Source of the DNA: a virus
Length of the DNA stretch: 64,000 bases
Direction: 5' to 3' (one strand)
Virus record (IMG/VR): IMGVR_UViG_3300027969_000052
Location: 62,001-126,000 of that record
The position numbers and the translations under genes were made by a program. Shown here one piece after another: positions 12,801 through 20,088 of the stretch (position 1 is its first letter; each line of letters starts with the position of its first letter). A model generated the notes under the pieces. It had not been told where the DNA came from and ran no database searches. It worked only from the letters and a program-made list of their open reading frames with translations.

Positions 12801-15800
12801 ATAACATTTTACTTTGTTATAACTAAAATTAGAATTATTATAAGTGTCGTTAATAAACGCAACGATTTCGTTTGCTAAGAAAGCACGGTTAGCTCTCATC
12901 AATGCAAATGCTCGTTGAACACTTGTGCTGGTACTCTTAGTTAAACTAATAGGAGTCTTGTTGGTTACAACACTTGGACCATTATTAATAATGTTTGTAA
13001 TAACATCAATGAATCCTTCTAAGTCTTCTGACTCTACAGTAGTTGCAGGGGGTAAATTTGTTACTTGTGTTAACTGATTACCTCTACTACGTGCCACTGG
13101 TGTAGCCGTAACAATACTATGTATTAGACCTTTTAGGTGATTGTATGCCGCGATTGTTTCTGGTTTTTCGTTTGGAATAGCACTTGATGCCGCATTAAAC
13201 GAATAATAGTAAACTGCGCTCTGGATTGACTGTCTGTTACCGCCATGTAGTAAATCAAAACAAATGCTGTCGATTATATAGCCAGTGTCTCTTCGACAAG
13301 TAGTTTGATTATAAGTAAAGCCAGATGTCTTTGTTGATTCAACATAGGCAATAACTTCATCAATCAAATATGCTTTATTGTTTTGTAATTGAGCATAGGC
13401 ATGTAACACACCCGGAGTTGTTAATTCTTCACCGTTTGGAACAATCTTATCAGTTACACCATCAGTACCATTTAGAATAATATCGATCATTAGATCAAAG
13501 TTAGTACCAACAGAACTTGATTCTAATACTGTACCAGATGCATTTGCAGTAGATTGTGAAGATACTGATTGATATCGAGGACCGGATACATCATTTAAAA
13601 TAATTTTCTGTGCAACACCACTTAGATAAGTTATTGCATTTGTTGTAGTTGTAAGTTCAGTTCCGATTAATCCAGTGTAACCATTTTGATTAAAATACTG
13701 AAGACCTGCAAATGTTGATTGACTAGAATTAGCTGTAGGATATAATAAGTCAAACGCAACTGCATCAACAATTAGTGCTGTGTCTCTACGGCATTTTGCA
13801 GAATTAAACGGAAATGATAGGAACGATTGATTTACATAAGAAACAATTTCTTCTTGAATGAAGGAACGATTTGTTTCTAATAAAACTTCCGCAGACATAT
13901 AGTACGGATCAATAGCACATGCTGGATATACAGTTGGAGCCGCAGTCGGACCATTTTCAATTATGTTTGTAATAATACCAAATCTATCAGCCAGTGCTTG
14001 GGACGCAATGCCCCCGCCAGTTAATACATAGTTAATTACTTGAGTTTTAGTTGCTAAAGATCCTAATAGATTTGTAACGGTTTGATTTTTAATTACTTTA
14101 TCAGCAATGGTATTAATATAGTTAATAGCACCAATTGTTTGTGTTTCTTGACCAGCAATTACACTCGTAACACCTTTATAATATGCAAGGCCTGCCTCAA
14201 CCGTTTTTTCATTGCCGCCGGCTAGTGCATCAAAGCTAACGTTTTCTAAAATAATACCAACGTCTCTGTAGCATAGTTCTTTGTTATAAACAAAATTTGG
14301 AAGTGAGTTAACATAGGCAATTACTTCTGCTTTAATAAAATTCTTATTTGCAACTAGCAAGTTGTAGGCTTTTAGCAATCCTGTTTCGGCTGTTATAGAT
14401 AAACCAATTGGTTCTAATGACGGTGCACCGCCTGGGCCGACTCTAACTAATCGTGTAATAATATCAAGATTAGTCGACAACGTTGTTGAGGCCGCGGCCG
14501 TACCTGCGTTAGCATTATCTAAAACTTGCGAGATTTCTGATTGATAGAAACTTGTTAATTCTTGACTTTGTACTACCGCAGAGATTACACTCTTCATGTA
14601 ATCATATGCTAAAATTGTTTGTGGTTGTTCGTTTGGAATTGCACTCTGAGTTGTGCTATACCCGTAATAATAAGTACCTGCTTGTATTACTTGGCGGTTG
14701 CCACCACGTAACAAGTCAAATGTTACACAATCAACAATGTATCCAACGTCTCTCTTACAAGTTGCTTTACTATAAACAAAAGTTGGTGCATTAGATGTAA
14801 TCCATGCAATAGCTTCTGCTTTTAAAAATTCTTTGTTTGCCTGTAATAGGGCCGCGGCGGCTTGTGTACTTGTATTTGATGTTACAGTTGTTCCGTTTGG
14901 AATAATTTTACCTGTAATACCAACCGTACCTTCTGTAATAATATTTGTTGCAGTAGTAAACAATGCGCTAACAGTATTTGCATTACCAATTGTACCAGCT
15001 GGCAAGTTTGTTACTTGTGTTAGTGTATTTTGATACGGACTAGATAGTGCTTGTCCGCGAACAACTAATTGCGCAATACTATTGATGTAATTAATTGCAT
15101 TTGTTGTAGTAGTCACTTCTCCAGCAATTTGTGTCGGTGTACTTGTCTGGCTCCAATATTGTAAACCAGAAAATACAGACTGACTTGTTGAATTATAAAT
15201 TAAATCTAAACTTAGTCCGTCAATAATTAATCCTGTGTCACGAGCACACTTAGTTGCATCGTATTGAAAGGGGCCGCCGTATGTTTGATCAACATAAGCA
15301 ACAACTTGTTCTTGAATGAACGATTTGTTTGCTAGTAGTAATGTTCTAGCATTATAGAATCCAGGATTAGGAGGACCACCATTAATTGCTTGTCCTGCAT
15401 AAATTTGGCCTTCTGTTAATGTAACTGTAATTTCTTGTGAGCCGGCTTCGTATGTAGAAATGCCGACACCTTCTGGGACTTGAACTGTTTGATTAGGCAC
15501 AAACATTGTACCATCGTATAACCATGGACCAGATTGGTTGGTACAGTTTTGAATATATGGTGAGTGGAATACGTCAATCGGTTGACCATTGTCACCTTGT
15601 GGAGGAAACGCAGTTGCGTATGCACCTCTGTTTGTATCTGAAGTATAGCCTGTTCCTGGGAAACGTCCTGAACGGCCGTTGTACATCATTAATTGTGCAA
15701 CATAACAGCCTTGACGAACGTGGAATAAGTCTTGAGTCTTGTTAACAGGTTCTATAACTGTTGTACGTAAGTCAGAGCCAATTACAGAAGTATATGGCTT

Positions 15801-16628
15801 CATTTCAATTGGATTGTTTTCTAGATAGCGACCTGGTGCTACTTTAATACTTGTGCCAGGTTTGTATAACGGACTTTTTGTTGCACCTGAAACTGTACGG
15901 CAAGCACGGCTAGCATCAATGGCTCCGCCGTCGTTAGTATCACTACCGTCTTCATTTACATATAAAGTGTTTGCGGTAACTGGGCCGGTGCCTAATGGTG
16001 TGCCACCCCAAATTTTAACATTACCTTTTAAATTAATAATGCCGTCATTAGGAACAATATCAATGTTGCCAGGTAATATGTTGGTAACTGTGTTACCAGA
16101 CATGTGCATATTGCCAGCAAATAAATCTTTAAAGTATCCCTGGTTCCAATTTTGGCTAGCCGAGCCGATATTATATGTGTTTGGAACTTGTGGAATTAAG
16201 TCTGAAATAAACTCAGCACCAACTTGCAACGTATCAGTAGCAGTTGTATCGCCTAATCGAATATTTCCGTCAGCTGTAATATTTCCAGATGCGTGTAAGT
16301 TACCAACAACTTCAGTGTCTGCATCTAACCAAATTTTATTGTTGCCGGCTGGGTCAATGTGGATTGGACCAAGGGTAGATCCAATAGTACCGCTTGTTAG
16401 CGATTTAGTAACTGTAATTAAGCCAAGTGTGGAAGTATTTGAGACACGTAGTACACCTACGTTTGCGGTGCCGTTGACATCTAAGTCATATTGCGGAGCC
16501 GATGTTTTAACACCTATACGGCCAGTTTGAACATCTAAGTATAAGAGATCAGTTTCAACTGATAAGTTTACTCCGTCACGTAGCAAGTTACTTGCAAGTA
16601 ACGGACCTGTAATTCGACCTACGGCCAT
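6822..16628 (-). CDS. 3268-aa tail fibre: split beta-helix with 15 tandem ~160-aa repeats
   Basis: The start has a strong AGGAG ribosome site. Residues ~1-200 are fibre-like, with motifs such as GVKTSAPQYDLDVNG and NIGSASQNWNQGYF. Residues ~220-400 look like the start of a pectin-lyase-type beta-helix (NEDGSDTNDG, KVAPGRYLENNPIEM, SVIGSDLRTTVIEP). Ten ~160-residue repeats follow (about 400-2030), each with a C-x-RD-x-G-x-(I/L)-(I/V)-D signature and usually a DLL-x-GGN-x-Q stretch. A second beta-helix-like segment occupies about 2060-2380 (IVENGGICSITNSNANFG), and five more repeats run to about 3150. The conserved-looking tail contains NNGKVFFTSTDQNGDFRIG. The protein is probably a receptor-contacting virion fibre, and the beta-helix suggests carbohydrate binding or cleavage, though no catalytic residues could be assigned. 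Confidence 0.88.
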   Translation of the reverse strand: MAVGRITGPLLASNLLRDGVNLSVETDLLYLDVQTGRIGVKTSAPQYDLDVNGTANVGVLRVSNTSTLGLITVTKSLTSGTIGSTLGPIHIDPAGNNKIWLDADTEVVGNLHASGNITADGNIRLGDTTATDTLQVGAEFISDLIPQVPNTYNIGSASQNWNQGYFKDLFAGNMHMSGNTVTNILPGNIDIVPNDGIINLKGNVKIWGGTPLGTGPVTANTLYVNEDGSDTNDGGAIDASRACRTVSGATKSPLYKPGTSIKVAPGRYLENNPIEMKPYTSVIGSDLRTTVIEPVNKTQDLFHVRQGCYVAQLMMYNGRSGRFPGTGYTSDTNRGAYATAFPPQGDNGQPIDVFHSPYIQNCTNQSGPWLYDGTMFVPNQTVQVPEGVGISTYEAGSQEITVTLTEGQIYAGQAINGGPPNPGFYNARTLLLANKSFIQEQVVAYVDQTYGGPFQYDATKCARDTGLIIDGLSLDLIYNSTSQSVFSGLQYWSQTSTPTQIAGEVTTTTNAINYINSIAQLVVRGQALSSPYQNTLTQVTNLPAGTIGNANTVSALFTTATNIITEGTVGITGKIIPNGTTVTSNTSTQAAAALLQANKEFLKAEAIAWITSNAPTFVYSKATCKRDVGYIVDCVTFDLLRGGNRQVIQAGTYYYGYSTTQSAIPNEQPQTILAYDYMKSVISAVVQSQELTSFYQSEISQVLDNANAGTAAASTTLSTNLDIITRLVRVGPGGAPSLEPIGLSITAETGLLKAYNLLVANKNFIKAEVIAYVNSLPNFVYNKELCYRDVGIILENVSFDALAGGNEKTVEAGLAYYKGVTSVIAGQETQTIGAINYINTIADKVIKNQTVTNLLGSLATKTQVINYVLTGGGIASQALADRFGIITNIIENGPTAAPTVYPACAIDPYYMSAEVLLETNRSFIQEEIVSYVNQSFLSFPFNSAKCRRDTALIVDAVAFDLLYPTANSSQSTFAGLQYFNQNGYTGLIGTELTTTTNAITYLSGVAQKIILNDVSGPRYQSVSSQSTANASGTVLESSSVGTNFDLMIDIILNGTDGVTDKIVPNGEELTTPGVLHAYAQLQNNKAYLIDEVIAYVESTKTSGFTYNQTTCRRDTGYIIDSICFDLLHGGNRQSIQSAVYYYSFNAASSAIPNEKPETIAAYNHLKGLIHSIVTATPVARSRGNQLTQVTNLPPATTVESEDLEGFIDVITNIINNGPSVVTNKTPISLTKSTSTSVQRAFALMRANRAFLANEIVAFINDTYNNSNFSYNKVKCYRDTGLIVDSLIGDLGWGSNGFINSNFAGLQYWNQNGYTGLIQSELTTTTNAINYLSSVAQKVIRNDVSGVRYQSTITQLFNTLPPATAIEAQSIATEFTTITNILIGGTTGVTDLVIPNGITIAGANAQKAFDLLQANKSYLQAEVIAYVEQTKTPGFVFDDTTCKRDTRLIVDAIAQDLLFTTSSQATFAGLQYWNQNGYTGAIASELTTTTNAIEYVSSLAQKIVLNNTVGTRYQSTVTQVTNLPVGTTTEASRVESDFTVILNILKNGTDGVTDSVIANGLTPSTYPNITQAYDLLQANKAYIQAEAVAYVESTKTPGFTYDQALCYRDVGYMIDSVSFDLLYGGNRQAIQSGVYYYSFNAASTAIPGEVTQTVAAFNYIKSILDDIITATPLASPKQAVVSQVTNLGVGTATEATLAQGKVDVITNIITNGPSVVSKKTPISLTRSTNDNVINAALMIEANKEFIVAETIAYIYDTYSMGFEYDQDKCYRDVGYLIDSVSHDILYGGNRQAIMSGVYYYGFNANSTMVPNEQNQTVAAYDRLKQIVTAVITEQPIIPSAGNVAQQQFNNNPSTEEVGTVLLDMLGLITNIIDNGPSEGIDKVPVSLTMNEDPSIQKAMILLDLNRTFIQNEIIAWVDSTYGTDSFNYNQEKCYRDVGLIVDAIAQDLLIGGNRKTIEAGVSYWTGGVNVIASEIPQNNAAMEYLKTVCEKVVTNTALTSISGATQIINNYFGGGVYALGSITRLIEILKNIIAKGPDVAPEAYEGSGVFNLISSSADDIQPASTILDVESLGGDRYKIYLSEPVLGPATAGTLYFGQTGVYPTKEKYIPARWAQRRIDPLGSIGGSLVDGGVVSKRSPIQSFVYDAFTQVNQGGIGIKITNNGYAQLVSVFTIFCGTSVIVENGGICSITNSNANFGDYCLVAKGYGEREFFGEVYNPPVLPYYPNGFFPQSQIVQVFCPDPDNRPHIGLIMEVVPPETYTNAQGLPGFLQAAVNTSTLTTGSVTINGIDTEGIVIGQKIYARDQYGSYTDINGTRYIPEDTIITDVNFKAITLSDSISAGGGDSTNVNYFTMYVAGNAYYTVRSSELAPDPITPGTFKLGSSATAQGNDQGAEEIQALQYLNTLTTSIVSNTLVNALQTTATQVTNIALSKGAQATIKIGELFQTLEDIISNGLNAVPATTKEGIVAPGASDAAALLLANKTFVQAEIIEYINSQYFIYDHATCRRDLGYILDGFAWDALFQSNYQSIKCGNAYLRNVPGSQYVLETEKAQTIDAISKLSALTNQLSGISTVTQAISIINVDGININNIISGNTAPAYNMPNPSGFDTGIANGKSLILNNLDFIKEETIGWINATYPIFTYSETKCKRDIGYIIDGVEWDIVLGTNYRSIKSGQAYYRGNADNVLNDEKPETLAAFNFVKEYILGLNAVQSSTTATQTVTNDFANIASIIQTGLSASPTVTYTIPPGTATGVSSASQLLQGNKAYIQAEVEAYIHVTYPSLVYDRDKCKRDVGFLLDALIYDLTYGGNSMSVDAALQYFNSANNNVRVNPGEVAETIVGINYINTIAARVVQNLAPVVSYQNGVTRFSDNGLGQGSVALTTIADLISDMATIVQDGVNAVPIIIEPSYTWATTSQKTARTAIQSAKVLIATEAITFINETYTVFTYNQDKCKRDLDYVIHSLIYDLTYGGNWQTVDAGLVYFDSTGSTLIPGEIPQTVGAFNYLLTLMKNVSTNTAPAVSYQNTYTQFTNGSAPDGANAHPRLTALTAILTDIVANGTSVAPAIEYPSTSGYGATLLNVKNIIATQATSLINQVITYIDGKYNGFEYNQALCKRDVGYVIDALAADLISGGNYNTVLCGKSYYAITETHHYVTLEDNVADAALFPDKANINFYRRAYMSASGYLFEYVGAGSNYGALPQIGRADPRQEREVIQLNNGKVFFTSTDQNGDFRIGPGLVISQATGVLSGRTFTKSLFANLTPFILAIEG
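7230..9150 (-). repeat. Five-copy block of the same C-x-RD repeat
   Basis: Signatures fall near 9110, 8685, 8255, 7765 and 7275, spaced about 142-163 residues. They differ from the first block by a common C-(R/K)-RD form and by aromatic residues after the signature (FAWD, VEWD, LIYD), so the two blocks look like separate subfamilies. Confidence 0.8.
10780..15290 (-). repeat. Ten-copy block of the C-x-RD repeat
   Basis: C-x-RD signatures fall near nucleotides 15250, 14745, 14265, 13785, 13295, 12800, 12300, 11805, 11325 and 10830, an even spacing of about 480-500 bases (160-167 residues). Each unit carries a helical-looking ANK-x-FI-x-AE-x-(I/V)-AY(V/I) segment before the signature. Copies have diverged strongly at DNA level, so the expansion is old or the copies have been selected apart. 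Confidence 0.85.
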
Positions 16629-16697
16629 ACTAGCTCCTCAAGACACCGAGTTTCACGGATAACCACCTTTCATTGCGGGTTTACCACAGTATAATTC

Positions 16698-16712
16698 TGC
16701 CAACCTTTGGCA
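16698..16712. repeat. Short perfect hairpin in the leader of the 3268-aa gene
   Basis: TGCCAA and TTGGCA form a 6-bp stem around a 3-base loop. It lies between the upstream late-promoter-like motif (16720-16727) and the start codon at 16628, so it would sit in the 5' leader. No U tract follows on the minus strand, so it is not a standard terminator. It may protect the mRNA or modulate translation. Confidence 0.4.
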
Positions 16713-16719
16713 TCAAATA

Positions 16720-16727
16720 TATTTACC
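16720..16727 (-). promoter_or_regulatory. Late-promoter-like motif GGTAAATA
   Basis: The motif is 91 bases upstream of the 3268-aa fibre start, in the 100-base gap after the 238-aa gene. It resembles the T4 late element TATAAATA. It is probably the late promoter for the fibre operon. Confidence 0.45.
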
Positions 16728-16728
16728 T

Positions 16729-17445
16729 TTATTGATTAAAAGGTGGGTAGTAGCCGTCAAAACCGTTTAGGGCATAGATAGGCTTGAGTGGAGGAGCTGA
16801 TGTGAATGAAACAAACGTTCCGGTTGAATAAGCAAAATTTAAGGTAACTCCAGCTTGGATAGTTCCCAATGTTGCTCCGCTAATAACAATAGAACTTGTA
16901 ACAGTACTTAAACTTACCACCGATGTACCTGGTGCTATTGCAATGTCGCCTGTTATTTCTTGTCCTACAATAATATTAACTTGATCTGAAATATTTAAAA
17001 TTGTAACGCCCGGATTCGTTACACCTACTGTAGCTTTTTGAACTACCGGGTCATTTACTAAGGTGTAGTTTACTGTAGGAACTTGATAAACGTTTTCAAC
17101 AAATACAAAAACATTTTCAGGTTTACTGGCATTTTGTCTATAGCTTAATGGCCCATATATTGAATTAATATAGTTGCCTGTTCCAACTGTTTGAAATTGT
17201 ATATTTCCTTGTCTACGTGTTCTTAAAAATTCCCATTGACCGTTTATGTATCCTTCAAATTCTTGGTAGTCAGTATTATATCTTAACTGGCCGTTTTGAA
17301 AAGCTTCAACTCGCTTAGATGTATCGCCTGCAGGAATTTGCAAACTAGCTTGTGTGTTTGTTACAATTTTTCCGTTTAACTCAACAGCAAGTGTTGAACT
17401 TTCCGGAAATTGATTGTCTAAATTTAAACGTTTTACGAATTTCAT
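16729..17445 (-). CDS. Tail-fibre-associated structural protein, 238 aa
   Basis: The N-terminus (MKFVKRLNLDNQFPESS) is followed by a Gly/Tyr/Asn-rich stretch with NGQLRYNTDYQEFEGYINGQW, a pattern often seen at the base of phage fibres. The remainder is beta-type and Thr/Val-rich, with a Pro/Tyr-rich C-terminus. Its start codon shares one base with the stop codon of the 109-aa gene upstream (TAATG), so translation is coupled. A structural role is inferred from composition and location. No named family was recognised. Confidence 0.75.
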   Translation of the reverse strand: MKFVKRLNLDNQFPESSTLAVELNGKIVTNTQASLQIPAGDTSKRVEAFQNGQLRYNTDYQEFEGYINGQWEFLRTRRQGNIQFQTVGTGNYINSIYGPLSYRQNASKPENVFVFVENVYQVPTVNYTLVNDPVVQKATVGVTNPGVTILNISDQVNIIVGQEITGDIAIAPGTSVVSLSTVTSSIVISGATLGTIQAGVTLNFAYSTGTFVSFTSAPPLKPIYALNGFDGYYPPFNQ

Positions 17446-17774
17446 TAAGCTGTACTCACTGAACTAATTGTCACAGTAATTGCGCCTGCTTGGTCGGCAC
17501 GGACATGAATAGTATCTAGATCTTCAAGAATAAATTTTTCAGAATCCATAACAAAAGATTCTGTCGGAGGAATAGGAAGAGTTTTTAAAATTTGTGTTTG
17601 TGGGCCTGCCGCATAACCGCTCGAGTCAGAAACAATATATACATCAATGTTTGCAGATACAACAGTACTAGTATTACAAAAAATCATTGTTGTAATTGCG
17701 TTTTGACCGGTTGCTTCATACACTTGTACAGGCGGATTGCCTGCTGTTGTAATTTGCTTACTTGTTATTGCCAT
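17445..17774 (-). CDS. Small structural protein, 109 aa
   Basis: A short beta-rich protein starting MAITSKQITTAGNPPVQVY, with an AGGATAGGA ribosome site. The core KTLPIPPTESF...EDLDTIHVRA...ITVTISS parallels the C-terminal half of the 128-aa protein at 6420-6806, and paralogy is inferred from motif order and spacing. It lies 9 bases after the 341-aa gene and overlaps the next start by one base, so it belongs to a tightly coupled operon of small fibre proteins. Function unknown. Confidence 0.75.
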   Translation of the reverse strand: MAITSKQITTAGNPPVQVYEATGQNAITTMIFCNTSTVVSANIDVYIVSDSSGYAAGPQTQILKTLPIPPTESFVMDSEKFILEDLDTIHVRADQAGAITVTISSVSTA

Positions 17775-17783
17775 ATCCTATCC

Positions 17784-18809
17784 TTAAAATATTAATCCGT
17801 AAATAATCGCACGTTTGCGAGATATAAACTCACCAGAAGTATCTTTATTTACGTAATATATTCCGGTGCCACCTGGACCTACGACTCCTGTTGTGTATAT
17901 AGCAGTAGTGTTAGTATTTGCTAATGGAGGAGTATCTTGATCTGTAATTCTTAGAGCTTTTCGAATAATAATAGTTCCGTTGCCTTTAGGTTCAAGGTAA
18001 AGATCTGCATTACTATTTCCAGGATCTGCTCTAGTGATTGTACCTTCTGTGAAAATAAGATTGTTTCCAAAGTTAACATTATTTTGCGTAAATCTTATTG
18101 ACGGAACGCCAGTAGTAAATTCAACTACTACTTCGCTAACGTTACTGCCTTGATACCCACCTTGAGAAGAATCATATGCGCCGATACTAGTTTGTTGCTG
18201 TACAATTTTTTGTACGTTTGCTGTAGTTTGTGCTGACTGTACCGCAATATCCACATACGCTTTGTTTGGAATATCGTCATCGTCAATGATACGATCTTCG
18301 TAGTTTAATGTTCCTGCAACGCTAATAACTGTTCCGGGATTGTCTGAACCAAAAATATTTAAACGAGGATAGCCGCCTACTCGAGGAGCACTACCTTCGT
18401 CTATACGAATGGCGTTTATTTTAATTGCTGATACATTACCTGCAACTTTAAATTCAAAAATACCACGTTGACTAATGTCTGTGGTGTGCCATGTAAACCC
18501 GTCAACTCCGGCATCATCATTATATAAGAAAGTTGCGGCATTTGATAAGCTAGCACTATTGCCTCTGTCAACAATAATACCAGAAGTACCTAGTGTTACA
18601 TAACTGTTTGTTTCGCCTGCATTGAGTACTAGTGTATTATCTTTAATACTTGCATTTGTAGCTTGAACTACAGTAGTTGTTCCTCGAACATCTAAGCTAC
18701 CAGTAATTACAACCGTACCGGTGTTTAGTCCAGTGTCTAATGTCAACTGTCCATTGGTTTTTGTTTGTATTCTATAGTCGCCGGGTACGCGAACAACATT
18801 TGTAGTCAT
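17784..18809 (-). CDS. Tail-fibre-like structural protein, 341 aa
   Basis: The N-terminal ~70 residues (VPGDYRIQTKTNGQLTLDTG, VVITGSLDVRGTTTVV) are the repetitive beta-strand type found in trimeric phage fibres. The middle includes DDDDIPNKAYVD and a Gln-rich, possibly coiled segment. The C-terminus (GPGGTGIYYVNKDTSGEF) is typical of fibre tips in marine T4-like phages. The gene follows the AATAAATA element at 18832-18839 by 22 bases. Probably a short fibre or fibre adaptor. The identification rests on sequence style rather than a named family. Confidence 0.75.
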   Translation of the reverse strand: MTTNVVRVPGDYRIQTKTNGQLTLDTGLNTGTVVITGSLDVRGTTTVVQATNASIKDNTLVLNAGETNSYVTLGTSGIIVDRGNSASLSNAATFLYNDDAGVDGFTWHTTDISQRGIFEFKVAGNVSAIKINAIRIDEGSAPRVGGYPRLNIFGSDNPGTVISVAGTLNYEDRIIDDDDIPNKAYVDIAVQSAQTTANVQKIVQQQTSIGAYDSSQGGYQGSNVSEVVVEFTTGVPSIRFTQNNVNFGNNLIFTEGTITRADPGNSNADLYLEPKGNGTIIIRKALRITDQDTPPLANTNTTAIYTTGVVGPGGTGIYYVNKDTSGEFISRKRAIIYGLIF

Positions 18810-18831
18810 TTAGGTTGAGTCCTTTATCCTT

Positions 18832-18839
18832 TATTTATT
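18832..18839 (-). promoter_or_regulatory. Late-promoter-like motif AATAAATA
   Basis: The motif lies 22 bases before the 341-aa gene start, in the 32-base gap after the 219-aa gene. Position and sequence match a T4-type late promoter. Confidence 0.5.
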
Positions 18840-18841
18840 GC

Positions 18842-19501
18842 TTATTCCGGAACAAATATACTATCAATGTTGTCTTCAGCGGCAAAAAATACATCATTAT
18901 CTTCAAATATAAACTGTTGATCAGGGAAAAATGTTACTAAAATTTTGTAAATTTGCATGCCATCTCTATGCGGATATTGCGGATTACTTGCAAATCTTAT
19001 TAATAAACTAAAAGTCGGATCAGCAAATAGTTCAGGAGTAAGCGTCATACCCCAAGTATCACCATCTCCGCCATACACTTGCGTATTATTGTTTCTAACG
19101 TGTCCGTCTGTTCTTGAAGCAAGATTAGTTCTATTTTCGCTAATCACTTCGTCGTTTAGCATGAACGCTACTGTATCGTCTACAACACGGCCATTACGTT
19201 GTGTATGTAGTTCTACTGCAACTCCCGTAATATTGTTTGGAGCAACATCAAATTCAAAATTACTGCACTTTAAATAAAATGTTTTATCTAGTACTGCTCC
19301 GCGTCCGCTATTTGGAATGTGCTGTAAAGGTTTAACTGTGGTAAGTACGTTCATGGCGCCCGCACCAGTATTTGGATTAGCTAAATTATATTCTGGCTGA
19401 TCTATTACTGTTGTATCGTTAAAATTATTTGTCCAAGAAACATTAACGTCTGGATATTCAGCGTATTGGACAACTGTTCTTGGAACATAATATTGGGTCA
19501 T
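18842..19501 (-). CDS. Virion structural protein of unknown role, 219 aa
   Basis: The product begins MTQYYVPRTVVQYAEYPDV and is soluble, with a beta-rich centre (GVAVELHTQRNGRVVDDTVAF) and an acidic end. Segments such as FSLLIRFASNPQYPHRDGMQ suggest a jelly-roll-like domain, but no family was recognised. A terminator (19529-19554) separates it from the upstream gene, and the late-type motif GGTAAATA begins only 13 bases upstream of the ATG. A tail or fibre role is inferred from the neighbours. Confidence 0.7.
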   Translation of the reverse strand: MTQYYVPRTVVQYAEYPDVNVSWTNNFNDTTVIDQPEYNLANPNTGAGAMNVLTTVKPLQHIPNSGRGAVLDKTFYLKCSNFEFDVAPNNITGVAVELHTQRNGRVVDDTVAFMLNDEVISENRTNLASRTDGHVRNNNTQVYGGDGDTWGMTLTPELFADPTFSLLIRFASNPQYPHRDGMQIYKILVTFFPDQQFIFEDNDVFFAAEDNIDSIFVPE

Positions 19502-19506
19502 ATCAA

Positions 19507-19514
19507 TATTTACC
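19507..19514 (-). promoter_or_regulatory. Late-promoter-like motif GGTAAATA, unusually close to the ATG
   Basis: Five bases separate the motif from the start codon at 19501. If it acts like T4 late promoters, the transcript would start at or very near the ATG. Alternatively the AGGTAA within it is a weak ribosome site and transcription comes from elsewhere. Confidence 0.35.
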
Positions 19515-19528
19515 TAACCCAAGGTTGT

Positions 19529-19554
19529 AAAAAAGGACTCCTAAGAGTCCTTTT
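19529..19554 (-). terminator. Rho-independent terminator after the 134-aa gene
   Basis: On the minus strand, AAAAGGACTC pairs with GAGTCCTTTT around a four-base loop, followed by a T run. It starts three bases beyond the stop codon at 19557, so it closes the 134-aa transcription unit. Confidence 0.85.
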
Positions 19555-19556
19555 AA

Positions 19557-19961
19557 TTAAGCACTACCTAAATCAATGCATCCGCCGCCTGATGGTAGGG
19601 TTGTTCCGCCGATCAACCACGGTGCTTTTTCACCGCTATCAAATACGTAGTTTGCGCCACCAGCTACTTGATATACTGTTGCTGTACGACCGCTAATCTT
19701 TGAAACAACATAAGTGTTGCCCGCAGAATCAACTCCGTTAATTTTCATAAGGCCCGCTGTTACAGAACCAGTTGATAGTGAACAAACTCCGGTACCTTGT
19801 GCTGTTGTAACATTAAAACGAGTGTCGTTTTTTTGTCTGTTAATGTAACCTGTTACTGCCGATGAGCCACTGTTTGCTACCGGAATAAATGCAGTTACTC
19901 GGATCTGTTGACCAGATCTCGATGTGTTACCAAATTGTCTTTTTTCTAATGGACGTCCCAT
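19557..19961 (-). CDS. Small virion protein downstream of major capsid, 134 aa
   Basis: The product begins MGRPLEKRQFGNTSRSGQQI, is beta-rich with many Gly/Ser/Thr residues, and lacks a signal peptide or membrane segment. It has its own leader with an AATAAATA element (20024-20031) and sits between two strong terminators, so it forms a monocistronic late unit directly after gp23. A highly expressed head decoration protein or an abundant fibre component would fit that arrangement. No family was recognised. Confidence 0.72.
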   Translation of the reverse strand: MGRPLEKRQFGNTSRSGQQIRVTAFIPVANSGSSAVTGYINRQKNDTRFNVTTAQGTGVCSLSTGSVTAGLMKINGVDSAGNTYVVSKISGRTATVYQVAGGANYVFDSGEKAPWLIGGTTLPSGGGCIDLGSA

Positions 19962-20023
19962 TTTATTTCTCCTTTAAGTCCAGGACATGTCGGTTGGACC
20001 TCCTACATGTTTGTCTGGTATAC

Positions 20024-20031
20024 TATTTATT
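20024..20031 (-). promoter_or_regulatory. Late-promoter-like motif AATAAATA
   Basis: The motif lies 62 bases before the 134-aa gene and immediately after the gp23 terminator, so transcription must restart here. This makes it one of the better supported late promoters in the window. Confidence 0.55.
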
Positions 20032-20041
20032 CAGTCCAACA

Positions 20042-20065
20042 AAAAGCACCCCGAAGGGTGCTTTT
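20042..20065 (-). terminator. Strong terminator after gp23 (UUCG loop)
   Basis: Inverted repeat AAAAGCACCC / GGGTGCTTTT. Read on the minus strand the loop is TTCG, a very stable tetraloop, and a T run follows. It lies 23 bases past the gp23 stop. The flanking A/T runs could let it work on either strand. Confidence 0.9.
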
Positions 20066-20088
20066 ATGTTTATTACAATCCCTAAGGA

